This document shows positions 1-7,474 of a stretch of 45,772 nt of DNA, piece after piece. The notes beneath the pieces are model-generated. The model ran no database searches, was not told the DNA's origin, and saw nothing but the letters and a program-made list of their open reading frames with translations. Positions within the stretch are counted from its first letter, which is position 1. The number at the start of each line of letters is the position of its first letter. Origin of the DNA: Myxococcales bacterium (lineage in GTDB: Bacteria > Myxococcota_A > Polyangia > Fen-1088); contig PLNW01000142.1 of assembly GCA_003142855.1 (NCBI GenBank), forward strand, positions 1 through 45,772. The letters are read 5' to 3'. Both the position numbers and the translations under genes were made by a program.

Positions 1-10
1 ACTTTTTGAA

Positions 11-721
11 TCAGTAGTGGTAACCGTCGTCAGAATTCCACCACGCCCGGCAGCCCCTGATGGTCGTGCTGGTCCCGTCCCCGGCTGCTTGGTAGTGGAC
101 ACCGAAGCCATCGGAATTCTGTCCGTCGCCTTGTGATGAAGTCGGATCGTAGTTGTCGTGCGAATCACAATTAAGGAGTAGGTGCCCCCCGGTTCCATGG
201 CTGATGAATATCCCGCTGCCTTGGTTGTTGTGCAGATTCATCAGCTCCATGATGTCGTTGCTCGCTTCGCTTATCACTACGGCGTTGATGGCGTTGGTGT
301 CCTCCGAGAGATTGCAGATTTCGATTCCTTTGAAGTGCAGCCAGCTACCGCTTACCGTGAACCCGTTGGGATGACCGCTGGCTTTGGAAAAATCAAAAAC
401 CGGTTTCTCGCCTGAGTAGGCCCAGTACTTGATTCGGTTGGTATCCGATGTTCCGCTCTTCGAAAACGTGAAGCCACCAGTGGGGTTGTAGGTCCCGCCG
501 CGGATGTAGACCGTGTCTCCCGGACCCGCGGTGCTGGCCCCCTTGCTCAGAGTGGCAAAAGGGCTGGCTTGGGTGCCAGGATTCGAATCGCTGCCCGTGG
601 TGGCCACGTAGTACTCCGCGGCCAATGCGTGGTTGGCGGCGAAGAGGCCCAGCCCGACCACAAGACCTGACAGCAGCGAGAGTCGCTCCACCTTGGCGGA
701 CAGCTCTTTTGCGGATTTCAT
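11..721 (-). CDS. PL9-like pectate lyase, truncated tandem paralogue (frameshifted at window edge)
   Basis: The 236-residue open frame starts with a Sec signal peptide (ends near ALAAEYY) followed by right-handed beta-helix sequence. It is closely similar to the N-terminal third of the next gene (923-2965): both share AEYYV, GSDSNPGTQASP, FSKSGTSDTNRI, NCDSHDNYDP and WWNSDDGY. An AAGGAG ribosome site precedes the ATG, as in the paralogue. The frame ends at GYHY-stop, exactly where the paralogue reads GYDLINQE. Aligning the DNA around the shared CTGATT shows a net gain of two bases just before it, after which another frame resembles LINQ again. The stop is therefore probably a frameshift, and the gene continues past base 1. 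As written it lacks the catalytic-lysine region of PL9 and would be inactive. Secreted beta-helix fold is confident; inactivation is inference. Confidence 0.75.
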   Translation of the reverse strand: MKSAKELSAKVERLSLLSGLVVGLGLFAANHALAAEYYVATTGSDSNPGTQASPFATLSKGASTAGPGDTVYIRGGTYNPTGGFTFSKSGTSDTNRIKYWAYSGEKPVFDFSKASGHPNGFTVSGSWLHFKGIEICNLSEDTNAINAVVISEASNDIMELMNLHNNQGSGIFISHGTGGHLLLNCDSHDNYDPTSSQGDGQNSDGFGVHYQAAGDGTSTTIRGCRAWWNSDDGYHY

Positions 722-922
722 CAGGGGCTCCTTTGGTGCGCTAGGGAATCCAACAGCTTGGACAGACGGTTCCTACGAACATAGGGGTAAGGACTCCCTC
801 AATCGGGTCAGCGGTGGTCCGACGAAATGGCTAACGCGAACCGGAAGTTTGGCGCAGCCGCAGGTTGCCCCGGCGGGCGGGGCCTTACTTGCCCGCTGAA
901 TCGAAGAACTGACGCCGAAGCG

Positions 923-2965
923 CTAGCGCCGTCTGCGCAGACGAAGGGCGAAGACCAGGAGCCCGAGCAGGGCGAACCCGGTGGAGCCCGTGGCCTGGCG
1001 CCCGGCGATCCGACAGGAGCAGCCGCTACTGGTCTGGCCGCCTTCCGTCGAAGTCGTCGTGCCACCTGTACTGCCGGGCTGCGGAGTTCCGCCTGCGACC
1101 ACATTGCCCCCGGTCTCGACCGGGCTGCTGGCGCCAGCGCTTCCTGGCACACCGCCAGTTGCGATTTGTCCGCCGGTCACGACGCTGCCGCCAGTCTCCG
1201 TGCCGCCGGTCTCGACTGTGCCTCCGGTGTCAACCACACCACTTGTTCCGCCGGTTTCTGCCACACCGCCGGCTCCGGTATTGCCACCGGTGCCCGGTGC
1301 GCCGCCAACTACCGTGGCGCCGCCAGCTCCTGTACTGCCGCCACCTGCAGTCTTCCCGCCGGTTGCCGTGGTTGCGCCGCCGCCTCCGGTCTTGCCGCCT
1401 ATTGGCGTGGTTGTGCCACCGGTTGCCGTGGTCGCGCCGCCGGTTGCCGTGGTCGCGCCGCCAGTTGCCGTGGTTGCGCCGCCGCCCCCGGTCTTGCCGC
1501 CGGTCGCTGCGCCGCCAGTCGCAGTGGCTCCCGCTGCGCCTGTGGCACCGCCGGTCGCCGTCGTCCCGCCCGCCGCGGTGGCGCCGCCGGTGGGCGTGCC
1601 GCCAGTGGCTCCGTATTCGTAGGCGCCTAGGTCCGGGGCCGCGCCCACATAGGGCAGACCAACATCCGTGCCCTTGTCGATCATCTGGCTGCCAGCAGCC
1701 AGCTTCATGAAGTCCACATTGGGCAGACTGCCGTCAGCCTGGCGCGGTCCTAGCGCGAGTGAACTTGTCTCTATGGCCTGACCTGTCCCCCCCACGGTGG
1801 TGTCGGTGATGCTGAGAAAGTCCTTGGCCGCTGGGGTGATATTCAGATCCCAAGTGTTGAATTGGGTGTCGACCCCATTCATGCTGACGTTCTTGTCGGG
1901 GAAGCCGATGTTGTTCCTCATGATGTGGACCTTGGTCCCGGTCAGGGTAACGCCGTCCGTTCTGTTGCCAGCGGCGTCCCAAGAGCTCGCCAGCATGTCG
2001 TATTGAGTTCCATTCTGAAACGATGTGTTGTTGTACCAAGTGTTTCCGCCGGCGGAGTGGTTGGCATAGAACCCATTCGCCTTGTTTCCCCAGGCAACGT
2101 TGTTCTGGACGAGGTGCCTGACGCCGGTCTTGCTGCTTCCCATCTTGAAGCCGTTGCCATTTCCGTCGGCGGGCCTGCCGGTACCGTAGTTGGAGTACCC
2201 ACAGCCAAAGGCCCAAGAATTTTCCACGGTGACCGGAACCTCTTGGTTAATCAGATCATAGCCATCGTCCGAGTTCCACCATGATCGGCAGCCCCTGACG
2301 ATCGTGGTGGCGCCGCTGGTTTGGTAATGAACACCGAAGCCGTCGGCATTCTGTCCGTCGCCTTGGGTCGTAGTCGGATCGTAGTTGTCGTGTGAATCAC
2401 AATTGAGAATGAGGTTACCCCCACCCGTCGTGGTGCCCATGAATATCCCGTTGCCCATGTTGTTGTGCATGTTCAGCAACTCAAAGGTATCGTTGCTGCC
2501 ACTCACATCAAACCCATTGTTGGCGAACGTAGTCTCCTTGAGGCAACATTCCTCGATCCCCTTGAAATGCAGCCAGCTACCCGAGACCGTGATACCCATG
2601 CTGTAGCCGGTGCTCGATACGTTCATGTTGGAGAAGTCGATCTTCGGGACTTCGCCTTGGTAGGCAAAGTAGTTGATTCGGTTGGTGTCCGATGTCCCGC
2701 TCTTCGAAAACGTGATGCCGGCGCTGGGGCTGTAGGTTCCGCCACGAAACCAGACCGTGTCTCCGGCCACCGCCGTGCTGGCCGCCTTCTGCACAGTGCC
2801 CCAGGGGCTCGCCTGGGTTCCGGGATTCGAATCGCTGCCCGTGGGGGACACGTAGTACTCCGCGGCCAATGCACCCCTGGCGGCGAAAAAAGCCAAGCCC
2901 AGCAAAAGCCAAGACAGCAAGGATTGGCGGTGGACATTTTGCGACAGGCGTTCTACGGATTTCAT
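923..2965 (-). CDS. Secreted PL9-family pectate lyase with repeat linker and MYXO-CTERM-like tail
   Basis: This 680-residue exported enzyme is predicted to cleave polygalacturonan by calcium-dependent beta-elimination. Residues 1-35 form a signal peptide; about 36-450 form a right-handed parallel beta-helix. The PL9 signature is visible: an Asp cluster (NADGF with D208, NSDDGYD with D233, D234 and D237) that would bind calcium, and GNGFKMG with K274 at the place of the catalytic lysine. Residues about 453-645 are a Gly/Thr/Ala-rich linker of TGG-type repeats. The C-terminus is SGCSCRIAG, a hydrophobic helix and RLRRRR, like MYXO-CTERM sorting signals, so the enzyme is probably surface-anchored or released by sorting. 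AAGGAG lies 6-7 bases before the ATG. The truncated paralogue follows it in transcription, and an ECF sigma gene lies upstream. Confidence 0.88.
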   Translation of the reverse strand: MKSVERLSQNVHRQSLLSWLLLGLAFFAARGALAAEYYVSPTGSDSNPGTQASPWGTVQKAASTAVAGDTVWFRGGTYSPSAGITFSKSGTSDTNRINYFAYQGEVPKIDFSNMNVSSTGYSMGITVSGSWLHFKGIEECCLKETTFANNGFDVSGSNDTFELLNMHNNMGNGIFMGTTTGGGNLILNCDSHDNYDPTTTQGDGQNADGFGVHYQTSGATTIVRGCRSWWNSDDGYDLINQEVPVTVENSWAFGCGYSNYGTGRPADGNGNGFKMGSSKTGVRHLVQNNVAWGNKANGFYANHSAGGNTWYNNTSFQNGTQYDMLASSWDAAGNRTDGVTLTGTKVHIMRNNIGFPDKNVSMNGVDTQFNTWDLNITPAAKDFLSITDTTVGGTGQAIETSSLALGPRQADGSLPNVDFMKLAAGSQMIDKGTDVGLPYVGAAPDLGAYEYGATGGTPTGGATAAGGTTATGGATGAAGATATGGAATGGKTGGGGATTATGGATTATGGATTATGGTTTPIGGKTGGGGATTATGGKTAGGGSTGAGGATVVGGAPGTGGNTGAGGVAETGGTSGVVDTGGTVETGGTETGGSVVTGGQIATGGVPGSAGASSPVETGGNVVAGGTPQPGSTGGTTTSTEGGQTSSGCSCRIAGRQATGSTGFALLGLLVFALRLRRRR
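1030..1612 (-). repeat. Degenerate tandem repeats encoding the TGG-type linker of the PL9 lyase
   Basis: On the minus strand this encodes repeats of GGATTAT and KTGGG type. Read on the plus strand it is a run of GCCGCCGGTTGCCGTGGT-like units. Near-identical 18-base units are most regular at about 1420-1480. It separates the catalytic beta-helix from the C-terminal anchor, and such tracts can change length by slippage. Confidence 0.75.
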
Positions 2966-3092
2966 CAGAGTCTCCTTTGCAACCCACCAGCACCCTCATG
3001 GTGCTGGCGCCGGTGGCCCAGGCTTTGAAGAAGCCACGACCTTGGAACAGCTAGCCACTACATTATACGCGACAGCGCCCTGATGAAATGGG

Positions 3093-3299
3093 TCAATGCT
3101 GTCCCCGCTGAGTGGCCAGTTTGGCCCAGGTACGCCGGGAATGCGGGAGAATCGGCGACGCCGCGTGTGCTTCAAATGCGAGGCGGTGCGCCAGACGCTG
3201 CCAGCCTTGGTCCAGTACCGCCTCTGGCACCTGTCCCAAACCTTGCTCGACCAACGACGCAAAGCGCTGAATCCACCTGGCAGACGGTACGCGCATCAT
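3093..3299 (-). pseudogene. Stub of a putative anti-sigma/FecR-type protein downstream of the ECF sigma gene
   Basis: A 68-codon frame begins with an ATGA overlap on the stop of the sigma gene, the arrangement expected of a co-translated sigma/anti-sigma pair. Its start (MMRVPSARWIQRFASLVEQG) and the WQRLAHRLAFEA segment look like the cytoplasmic N-terminal part of myxobacterial FecR-like or anti-sigma proteins. The frame stops right after RRTWAKLA, where such proteins usually enter their transmembrane helix. No membrane or periplasmic part follows. Either this is a truncated remnant or a very short sigma-binding peptide. The family assignment is from gestalt and position only. Confidence 0.45.
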
Positions 3300-3943
3300 C
3301 GTTCAGCCTCGAACAACCGAGGCAGCATCGATGTCCCTACGTGAACCGCTGCCCGGGCTTCCTCTTGAGGAACCGATTTCTGGATCGTGGCCACGGCTTT
3401 GGCCAGATACCGCTTCACCGAGGCTCGTGAGATGCCGAGGCCCGTGGCGATGTCTCCCAAGTCCATTCCTTCCACATACCTAAGGATGAACACCGCCCTG
3501 TGCTTGTCTCGCATCCTGTCCAAACTCTGTTGCACACGCGACATCATTTCGCGAGCCTCGAAGTCTGCCGGTGCGCAAGTCGAGGGCTCCGGCGAGACTG
3601 GCCACTGCTCGATGATCCGTCGACGCCAGGTGAAGCGGCGGACCTCCTCGCTCACCACGCGGACGGCGACGGAGAACACAAAGCTGCGAATCGCGTAGGC
3701 CTTCTCCAGTGCGTGCAGGCCGCGGAAGACTCGGAGAAAAACCTCTTGAGTCAAGTCCTCGTGGTCATGCTGCGGGCCAAGCGCCCGGCGCAAGAGCCCG
3801 TACACCATGGGGGAGAAGCGAAACCAAATCTCACGTTGAGCCCACACCTGGCCCACGAGCGCCGCCCGCGCCAAAAGAGCGTCGTCGGACCTTTGGTCCG
3901 TCGCGAGTCCTTCGCTATGGGCAGGCTCGGTTCGCGTCCGCAT
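3296..3943 (-). CDS. RNA polymerase ECF-type sigma-70 family sigma factor
   Basis: This 215-residue cytoplasmic protein has the two sigma domains of ECF factors. Region 2 contains the EDLTQEVFLRVFRGL core-binding and -10 recognition segment (about residues 61-76), and region 4 contains HRAVFILRYVEGMDLGDIA and a helix-turn-helix ISRASVKRYLAKA (about 142-185). Length is normal for the family, with a short extension at both ends. It sits between the two PL9 genes (same strand) and a divergent PL11 lyase, so a role in pectin-responsive control is plausible. The partner anti-sigma gene that overlaps its stop codon appears truncated, so the factor might be unrestrained or controlled otherwise. Function as a sigma factor is confident; regulon is inference. 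Confidence 0.9.
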   Translation of the reverse strand: MRTRTEPAHSEGLATDQRSDDALLARAALVGQVWAQREIWFRFSPMVYGLLRRALGPQHDHEDLTQEVFLRVFRGLHALEKAYAIRSFVFSVAVRVVSEEVRRFTWRRRIIEQWPVSPEPSTCAPADFEAREMMSRVQQSLDRMRDKHRAVFILRYVEGMDLGDIATGLGISRASVKRYLAKAVATIQKSVPQEEARAAVHVGTSMLPRLFEAER

Positions 3944-4217
3944 GTTGAATTGCGCTACTCGTGCTACAGAGACGCTCTTTCTTGGTTGCAGTGTATCCGC
4001 GACTTCCGAACGGCTCAGTGATCTACTCTGAATGTTTTGCCATCAATAACCCAACCCGCAATGCAATTGTGTGAGCCAATTGTTGGCCCCTTTTCACTGC
4101 AAGAGTGATTGTATGAAAAGGCGCCCCGATCAAGCAATTGGCCACTGCCAAATTCACACAACTTTACAGAACTTCACAATGCGAGAACACGCAGAACTTG
4201 CACTCATGGAGGATGCG

Positions 4218-6590
4218 ATGCCCACCAAGAAACGGAACGCGACACGATCTCTAGGACGAGGCTGCATGACCCTGCTGCTCGTCGGCACGGTCACGCTGGT
4301 CCAAGCATGTAGTTCAGCGACGGGGGGCGGATCGAGCACCGGCGGCGGGTCGCCAGCCGCCGGCGTCTCCGGCGCGGCGGGGAACGGAGTCGCTGGTGCG
4401 ACGGTTTCCACCGGGGGGAACAATCAGGTCGGCGGCTCCACGGTGGCGGCCGGTTCCACTGACACCGGAGGGAACACCAACATCACAGGCGGCAACACCA
4501 GTGCTGGCGGCGACACCGGCGCAGGCGGCGACACTGGCGCGGGCGGCGACACGGGGGCAGGTGGTGACACCGGTGCGGGCGGTGATACTGGTGCGGGCGG
4601 GAGCACGACTGTCGCGGGCGGCAACACCACCGCGGGCGGCAACACCACCGCGGGCGGCAACACCACCGCCGGCGGCAAGACCACTGCGGGGGGCAACACC
4701 ACCGCGGGCGGCAACACCACCGCGGGCGGCAACACCACCGCCGGCGGCAACACCACCGCCGGCGGCAGCACCAGCGCGGGCGGTGTGACGACTGCAGGGG
4801 GCAATACGACACCGACAGGTGGCAACACCACGACTCCTCCGCCGACATCCGGCCTCTACCAAATGGAGAACCTGGATCGCGGCACCGTGGCTGTCGTGGT
4901 CACCGGCGGCGTCTATGTTGGTTGGCGCATGTTGGGCTACGAGTACGACACCACAGCGACCAATGTTTCGTACAACCTCTATAGGGACGGCACCTTGGTC
5001 AAGAACGTGACTGACAGTACGAATTACCTCGATGCGGCTGGCAAGGCCACATCCAAGTACACAGTCAGCGCCGTCATCAAAGGCACCGAGGGCGCGCAGT
5101 CTGCTGCTGTCACGCCCTGGGCGCAGCAATACACGAGCATCCCCTTGACGCCGCCGGGGGCATCGTACAGCGCGAGCGATGGGGCGACTGGGGATCTCGA
5201 CGGAGACGGCAAGCTCGACCTCGTGCTGAAGTGGGATCCGTCGGACTCGCATGACAATGCCCAGTCAGGCGTGACCAGCGACGTTTACATAGATGGATAC
5301 ACGCTGGCTGGCGCGAAGCTTTGGCGGATTGATCTGGGACCGAACATTCGCGCCGGGGCGCACTACACACAGATGTCAGTGGCTGACTTTGACGGCGATG
5401 GGAAGGCAGAATTTGCTTGCAAGACCGCGCCAGGAACCAAGGACGGAACGGGCAACTATCTGAGCACGGGCGTTGCCGCGGGCGCGGACAACAGCCAGGT
5501 TTACCGCAATTCATCCGGCTATATTCTGACCGGCCCGGAGTGGATCACGGTTTTCCGCGGGACGGACGGCAAGGAGCTGGCCACGATTAACTACCCCGTG
5601 CCGCGCGGAGACGTGGGCTCGTGGGGCGACACCTACGGTAATCGCGTGGACCGCTTCAACGGCGGAATTGCCTTCGTGAAGCAGGGTGGCGTTGCCACCG
5701 GAAAGCCGACCATTATCCAGAGCCGCGGCTACTACACGCGTCTGACGATCTCTTCGCTGACCTTCCAGGGCGGCGTGCTGGCGCAGAACTGGATCTACGA
5801 CAGCGTGAGCAGTCTGAACGCCCAGGGCGCGGGCGACCACTCACAGATGGCGGCAGACACCGACAACGACGGCGGTCAGGAGATCATCACCGGCCAAACC
5901 ACCATCAGCAGTGCAGGAAAATTGCAGTGCCAGTCGGGCATGGGCCACGGCGATGCCATGGACGTGAGTGAATTTGTGCCGGGCAAGGGGATCAGCGTGT
6001 TCTCGATTCACGAGGGTCTGGGCGGGTTTGATTGTCACGATGGCGCCACCTGCACCTTCTACTACAAGACCACTAACCCGGGCGTCGACGCGAATCGTGG
6101 CCGTGCCGAGTATGTCGGCGTGGGCAATGAAACAAGTGCATCGTGTTCGGGTCCAGGCCAAGTTCTGTGCGCTACCGGCGCCAGCGGTGGCCTCGGTGCT
6201 GGCAGCAACTTCGTGATGTACTGGGACGCCGATCTGTGGCGCGAGGAGGAAAATGCCAATTCGATCACCAAGGCCGGCGGCGGAACCCTGTTGTCCTGCG
6301 CGGAGTGCTCGGGGTGCAACGGTACCAAGAACACTCCGGTGCTAAGCGCGGACCTGCTGGGTGACTGGCGCGAAGAGGTCATCTGGCGCGAGACCGCGGG
6401 AACGGCCTTGCGTGTGTACACCACGACGGACGTGACCACCTACCGGCTCTACACGCTCATGCACGATCCAACCTACCGCGCGCAGGTCGCGTTCGAGAAC
6501 TCAGCCTACAATCAGCCTCCCCATGTTGGGTTCCGCATCGCTCCCAACATGGACCCCGCACCCGTGCCTAACATCACTATCGTAAAGTAG
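4218..6590 (+). CDS. PL11 rhamnogalacturonan endolyase-like lipoprotein
   Basis: This is a 790-residue enzyme expected to cleave the rhamnogalacturonan I backbone by beta-elimination. The ATG at 4218 is chosen because GGAGG lies six bases upstream and a lipoprotein signal follows directly (TLVQAC, Cys31). An in-frame ATG at 4071 would add an unrelated 49-residue leader. Residues about 35-205 are a Gly-rich repeat linker (DTGAGG then NTTAGG units). From about 213 the PL11 (YesW/YesX-like) catalytic region runs to the end: YQMENLDRG, the fibronectin-like SYNLYRDG segment, then propeller blades with calcium loops such as GDLDGDGKLDLV and ADFDGDGKAEF, HSQMAADTDNDGGQE and LLGDWREEVIWRE. It diverges from the ECF sigma gene and is followed by a strong terminator. 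Substrate is inferred from family. Confidence 0.9.
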   Translation: MPTKKRNATRSLGRGCMTLLLVGTVTLVQACSSATGGGSSTGGGSPAAGVSGAAGNGVAGATVSTGGNNQVGGSTVAAGSTDTGGNTNITGGNTSAGGDTGAGGDTGAGGDTGAGGDTGAGGDTGAGGSTTVAGGNTTAGGNTTAGGNTTAGGKTTAGGNTTAGGNTTAGGNTTAGGNTTAGGSTSAGGVTTAGGNTTPTGGNTTTPPPTSGLYQMENLDRGTVAVVVTGGVYVGWRMLGYEYDTTATNVSYNLYRDGTLVKNVTDSTNYLDAAGKATSKYTVSAVIKGTEGAQSAAVTPWAQQYTSIPLTPPGASYSASDGATGDLDGDGKLDLVLKWDPSDSHDNAQSGVTSDVYIDGYTLAGAKLWRIDLGPNIRAGAHYTQMSVADFDGDGKAEFACKTAPGTKDGTGNYLSTGVAAGADNSQVYRNSSGYILTGPEWITVFRGTDGKELATINYPVPRGDVGSWGDTYGNRVDRFNGGIAFVKQGGVATGKPTIIQSRGYYTRLTISSLTFQGGVLAQNWIYDSVSSLNAQGAGDHSQMAADTDNDGGQEIITGQTTISSAGKLQCQSGMGHGDAMDVSEFVPGKGISVFSIHEGLGGFDCHDGATCTFYYKTTNPGVDANRGRAEYVGVGNETSASCSGPGQVLCATGASGGLGAGSNFVMYWDADLWREEENANSITKAGGGTLLSCAECSGCNGTKNTPVLSADLLGDWREEVIWRETAGTALRVYTTTDVTTYRLYTLMHDPTYRAQVAFENSAYNQPPHVGFRIAPNMDPAPVPNITIVK
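4483..4830 (+). repeat. 18-bp tandem repeats encoding the linker of the PL11 lyase
   Basis: Two blocks of 18-base units are visible: about six GACACCGGCGCAGGCGGC-like copies (DTGAGG), then about eight near-perfect AACACCACCGCGGGCGGC copies (NTTAGG, one KTTAGG). Variation is mostly at third codon positions in the first block, while the second is almost identical at DNA level, suggesting recent expansion or homogenisation. Confidence 0.85.
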
Positions 6591-6604
6591 ACTCAGGCGG
6601 GTGC

Positions 6605-6659
6605 AAAACCGGCTGTCGGGCCTGGCCCTGGGCCAGGACGGCAGCCGGTTTTCTTTTTT
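6605..6659 (+). terminator. Rho-independent terminator after the PL11 lyase gene
   Basis: An 11-bp perfect stem (AAAACCGGCTG at 6605-6615 with CAGCCGGTTTT at 6642-6652) encloses a second inner hairpin (CCTGGCC / GGCCAGG). It is followed by C and TTTTTT. It starts 15 bases after the stop codon. It lies between convergent genes; its A-rich left arm gives only a short T-run on the minus strand. Confidence 0.9.
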
Positions 6660-6675
6660 CATCGAAACAAAACTT

Positions 6676-7296
6676 TCAGGCAAAGAAGGTTCGCCGCACG
6701 AGCCAGTAGCCGCCCAGCAACAGAACGATGACCGCAAGAGCTGAAAGGCCATAGCGCAAGAATCTAGAAACCGGTGCCGGGCTGAGAGCTGGCAGCGGCA
6801 TGTCGACCCAGGGCTTCGCCGCGTCCATAGTTGCCGTGCCCGCCCGCTTGTTGGTCTCGTCAACCATGAGGACTGTCGCATGATGATAGGTGGGCAGCCG
6901 CCTGAGATAGGGTGCCTCAATACGCAAGGGACCCGCGGCAGGCCGTGGGAAGGTCGCCAGGAAGATTATTCCCCCTTCCGCATCACGGAAATCGGCTGCG
7001 GTCTCGCTCGGCGGCAGCACCCGGCCAGCAACAGACAGTCGCAAGACTTCCCCCGCGTACTTCTGCGCCTGTGGCATTGAACCCGCGACATTCGGAGGTG
7101 TGTCCAAAGACCCGCCCATGGCAATCCATGCGGACTCCAGGTCCATCTTGACACTGACTTGAATGTGGTCGGCGTACAGTCGCACCTCGGCAGAGCTTCC
7201 AGACGGACTGTAACCAAATGCCGAGTCGGAATCGATCGCGAAGGACAAAAAGCAGAGCAGACTGCCAGCGAGGGCACGAGGCGAACGTCGCGCCAT
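6676..7296 (-). CDS. Exported protein of unknown function with C-terminal membrane anchor
   Basis: No family was recognised with confidence. From the ATG at 7296 the 206-residue product starts with MARRSPRALAGSLLCFLSF, a signal peptide-like stretch ending near SAFG. A soluble beta-rich domain follows (EVRLYADHIQVSVKMDLESAW). The end is a transmembrane helix (YGLSALAVIVLLLGGYWLV) with a short RRTFFA tail, so it would be held in a membrane with the domain outside the cytoplasm. The 'ADHIQVSV...' pattern recalls the extracytoplasmic part of HupE/UreJ-like proteins, but this is weak. The frame is open to 7455, with another ATG at 7371; no clear ribosome site favours any start. It is downstream of the hybrid kinase gene on the same strand. 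Confidence 0.6.
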   Translation of the reverse strand: MARRSPRALAGSLLCFLSFAIDSDSAFGYSPSGSSAEVRLYADHIQVSVKMDLESAWIAMGGSLDTPPNVAGSMPQAQKYAGEVLRLSVAGRVLPPSETAADFRDAEGGIIFLATFPRPAAGPLRIEAPYLRRLPTYHHATVLMVDETNKRAGTATMDAAKPWVDMPLPALSPAPVSRFLRYGLSALAVIVLLLGGYWLVRRTFFA

Positions 7297-7474
7297 GACC
7301 CGACCAATCAATCGCGTCGAGGAATGAAAGGTTCGATGGGAGGCTTCAACTGAAAGGCGTGTTGGGGTCATGAAACACACTCTACCCGCGCCCCGCCAAC
7401 AGGCAATTGTGAATTGGGAATTGACAAGCGCGTGGTTGCGGTTGGTCCATCCCAACCGGAATCACGACCTTTCC

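Noticed and set aside
1030..1612. Possible CRISPR-like array in the regular repeats of the PL9 gene
   Set aside because: Units are in-frame codon repeats without spacers; they encode the linker.
4071..4217. 49-codon N-terminal extension of the PL11 lyase
   Set aside because: The ATG at 4218 has GGAGG in front and directly precedes the lipoprotein signal.
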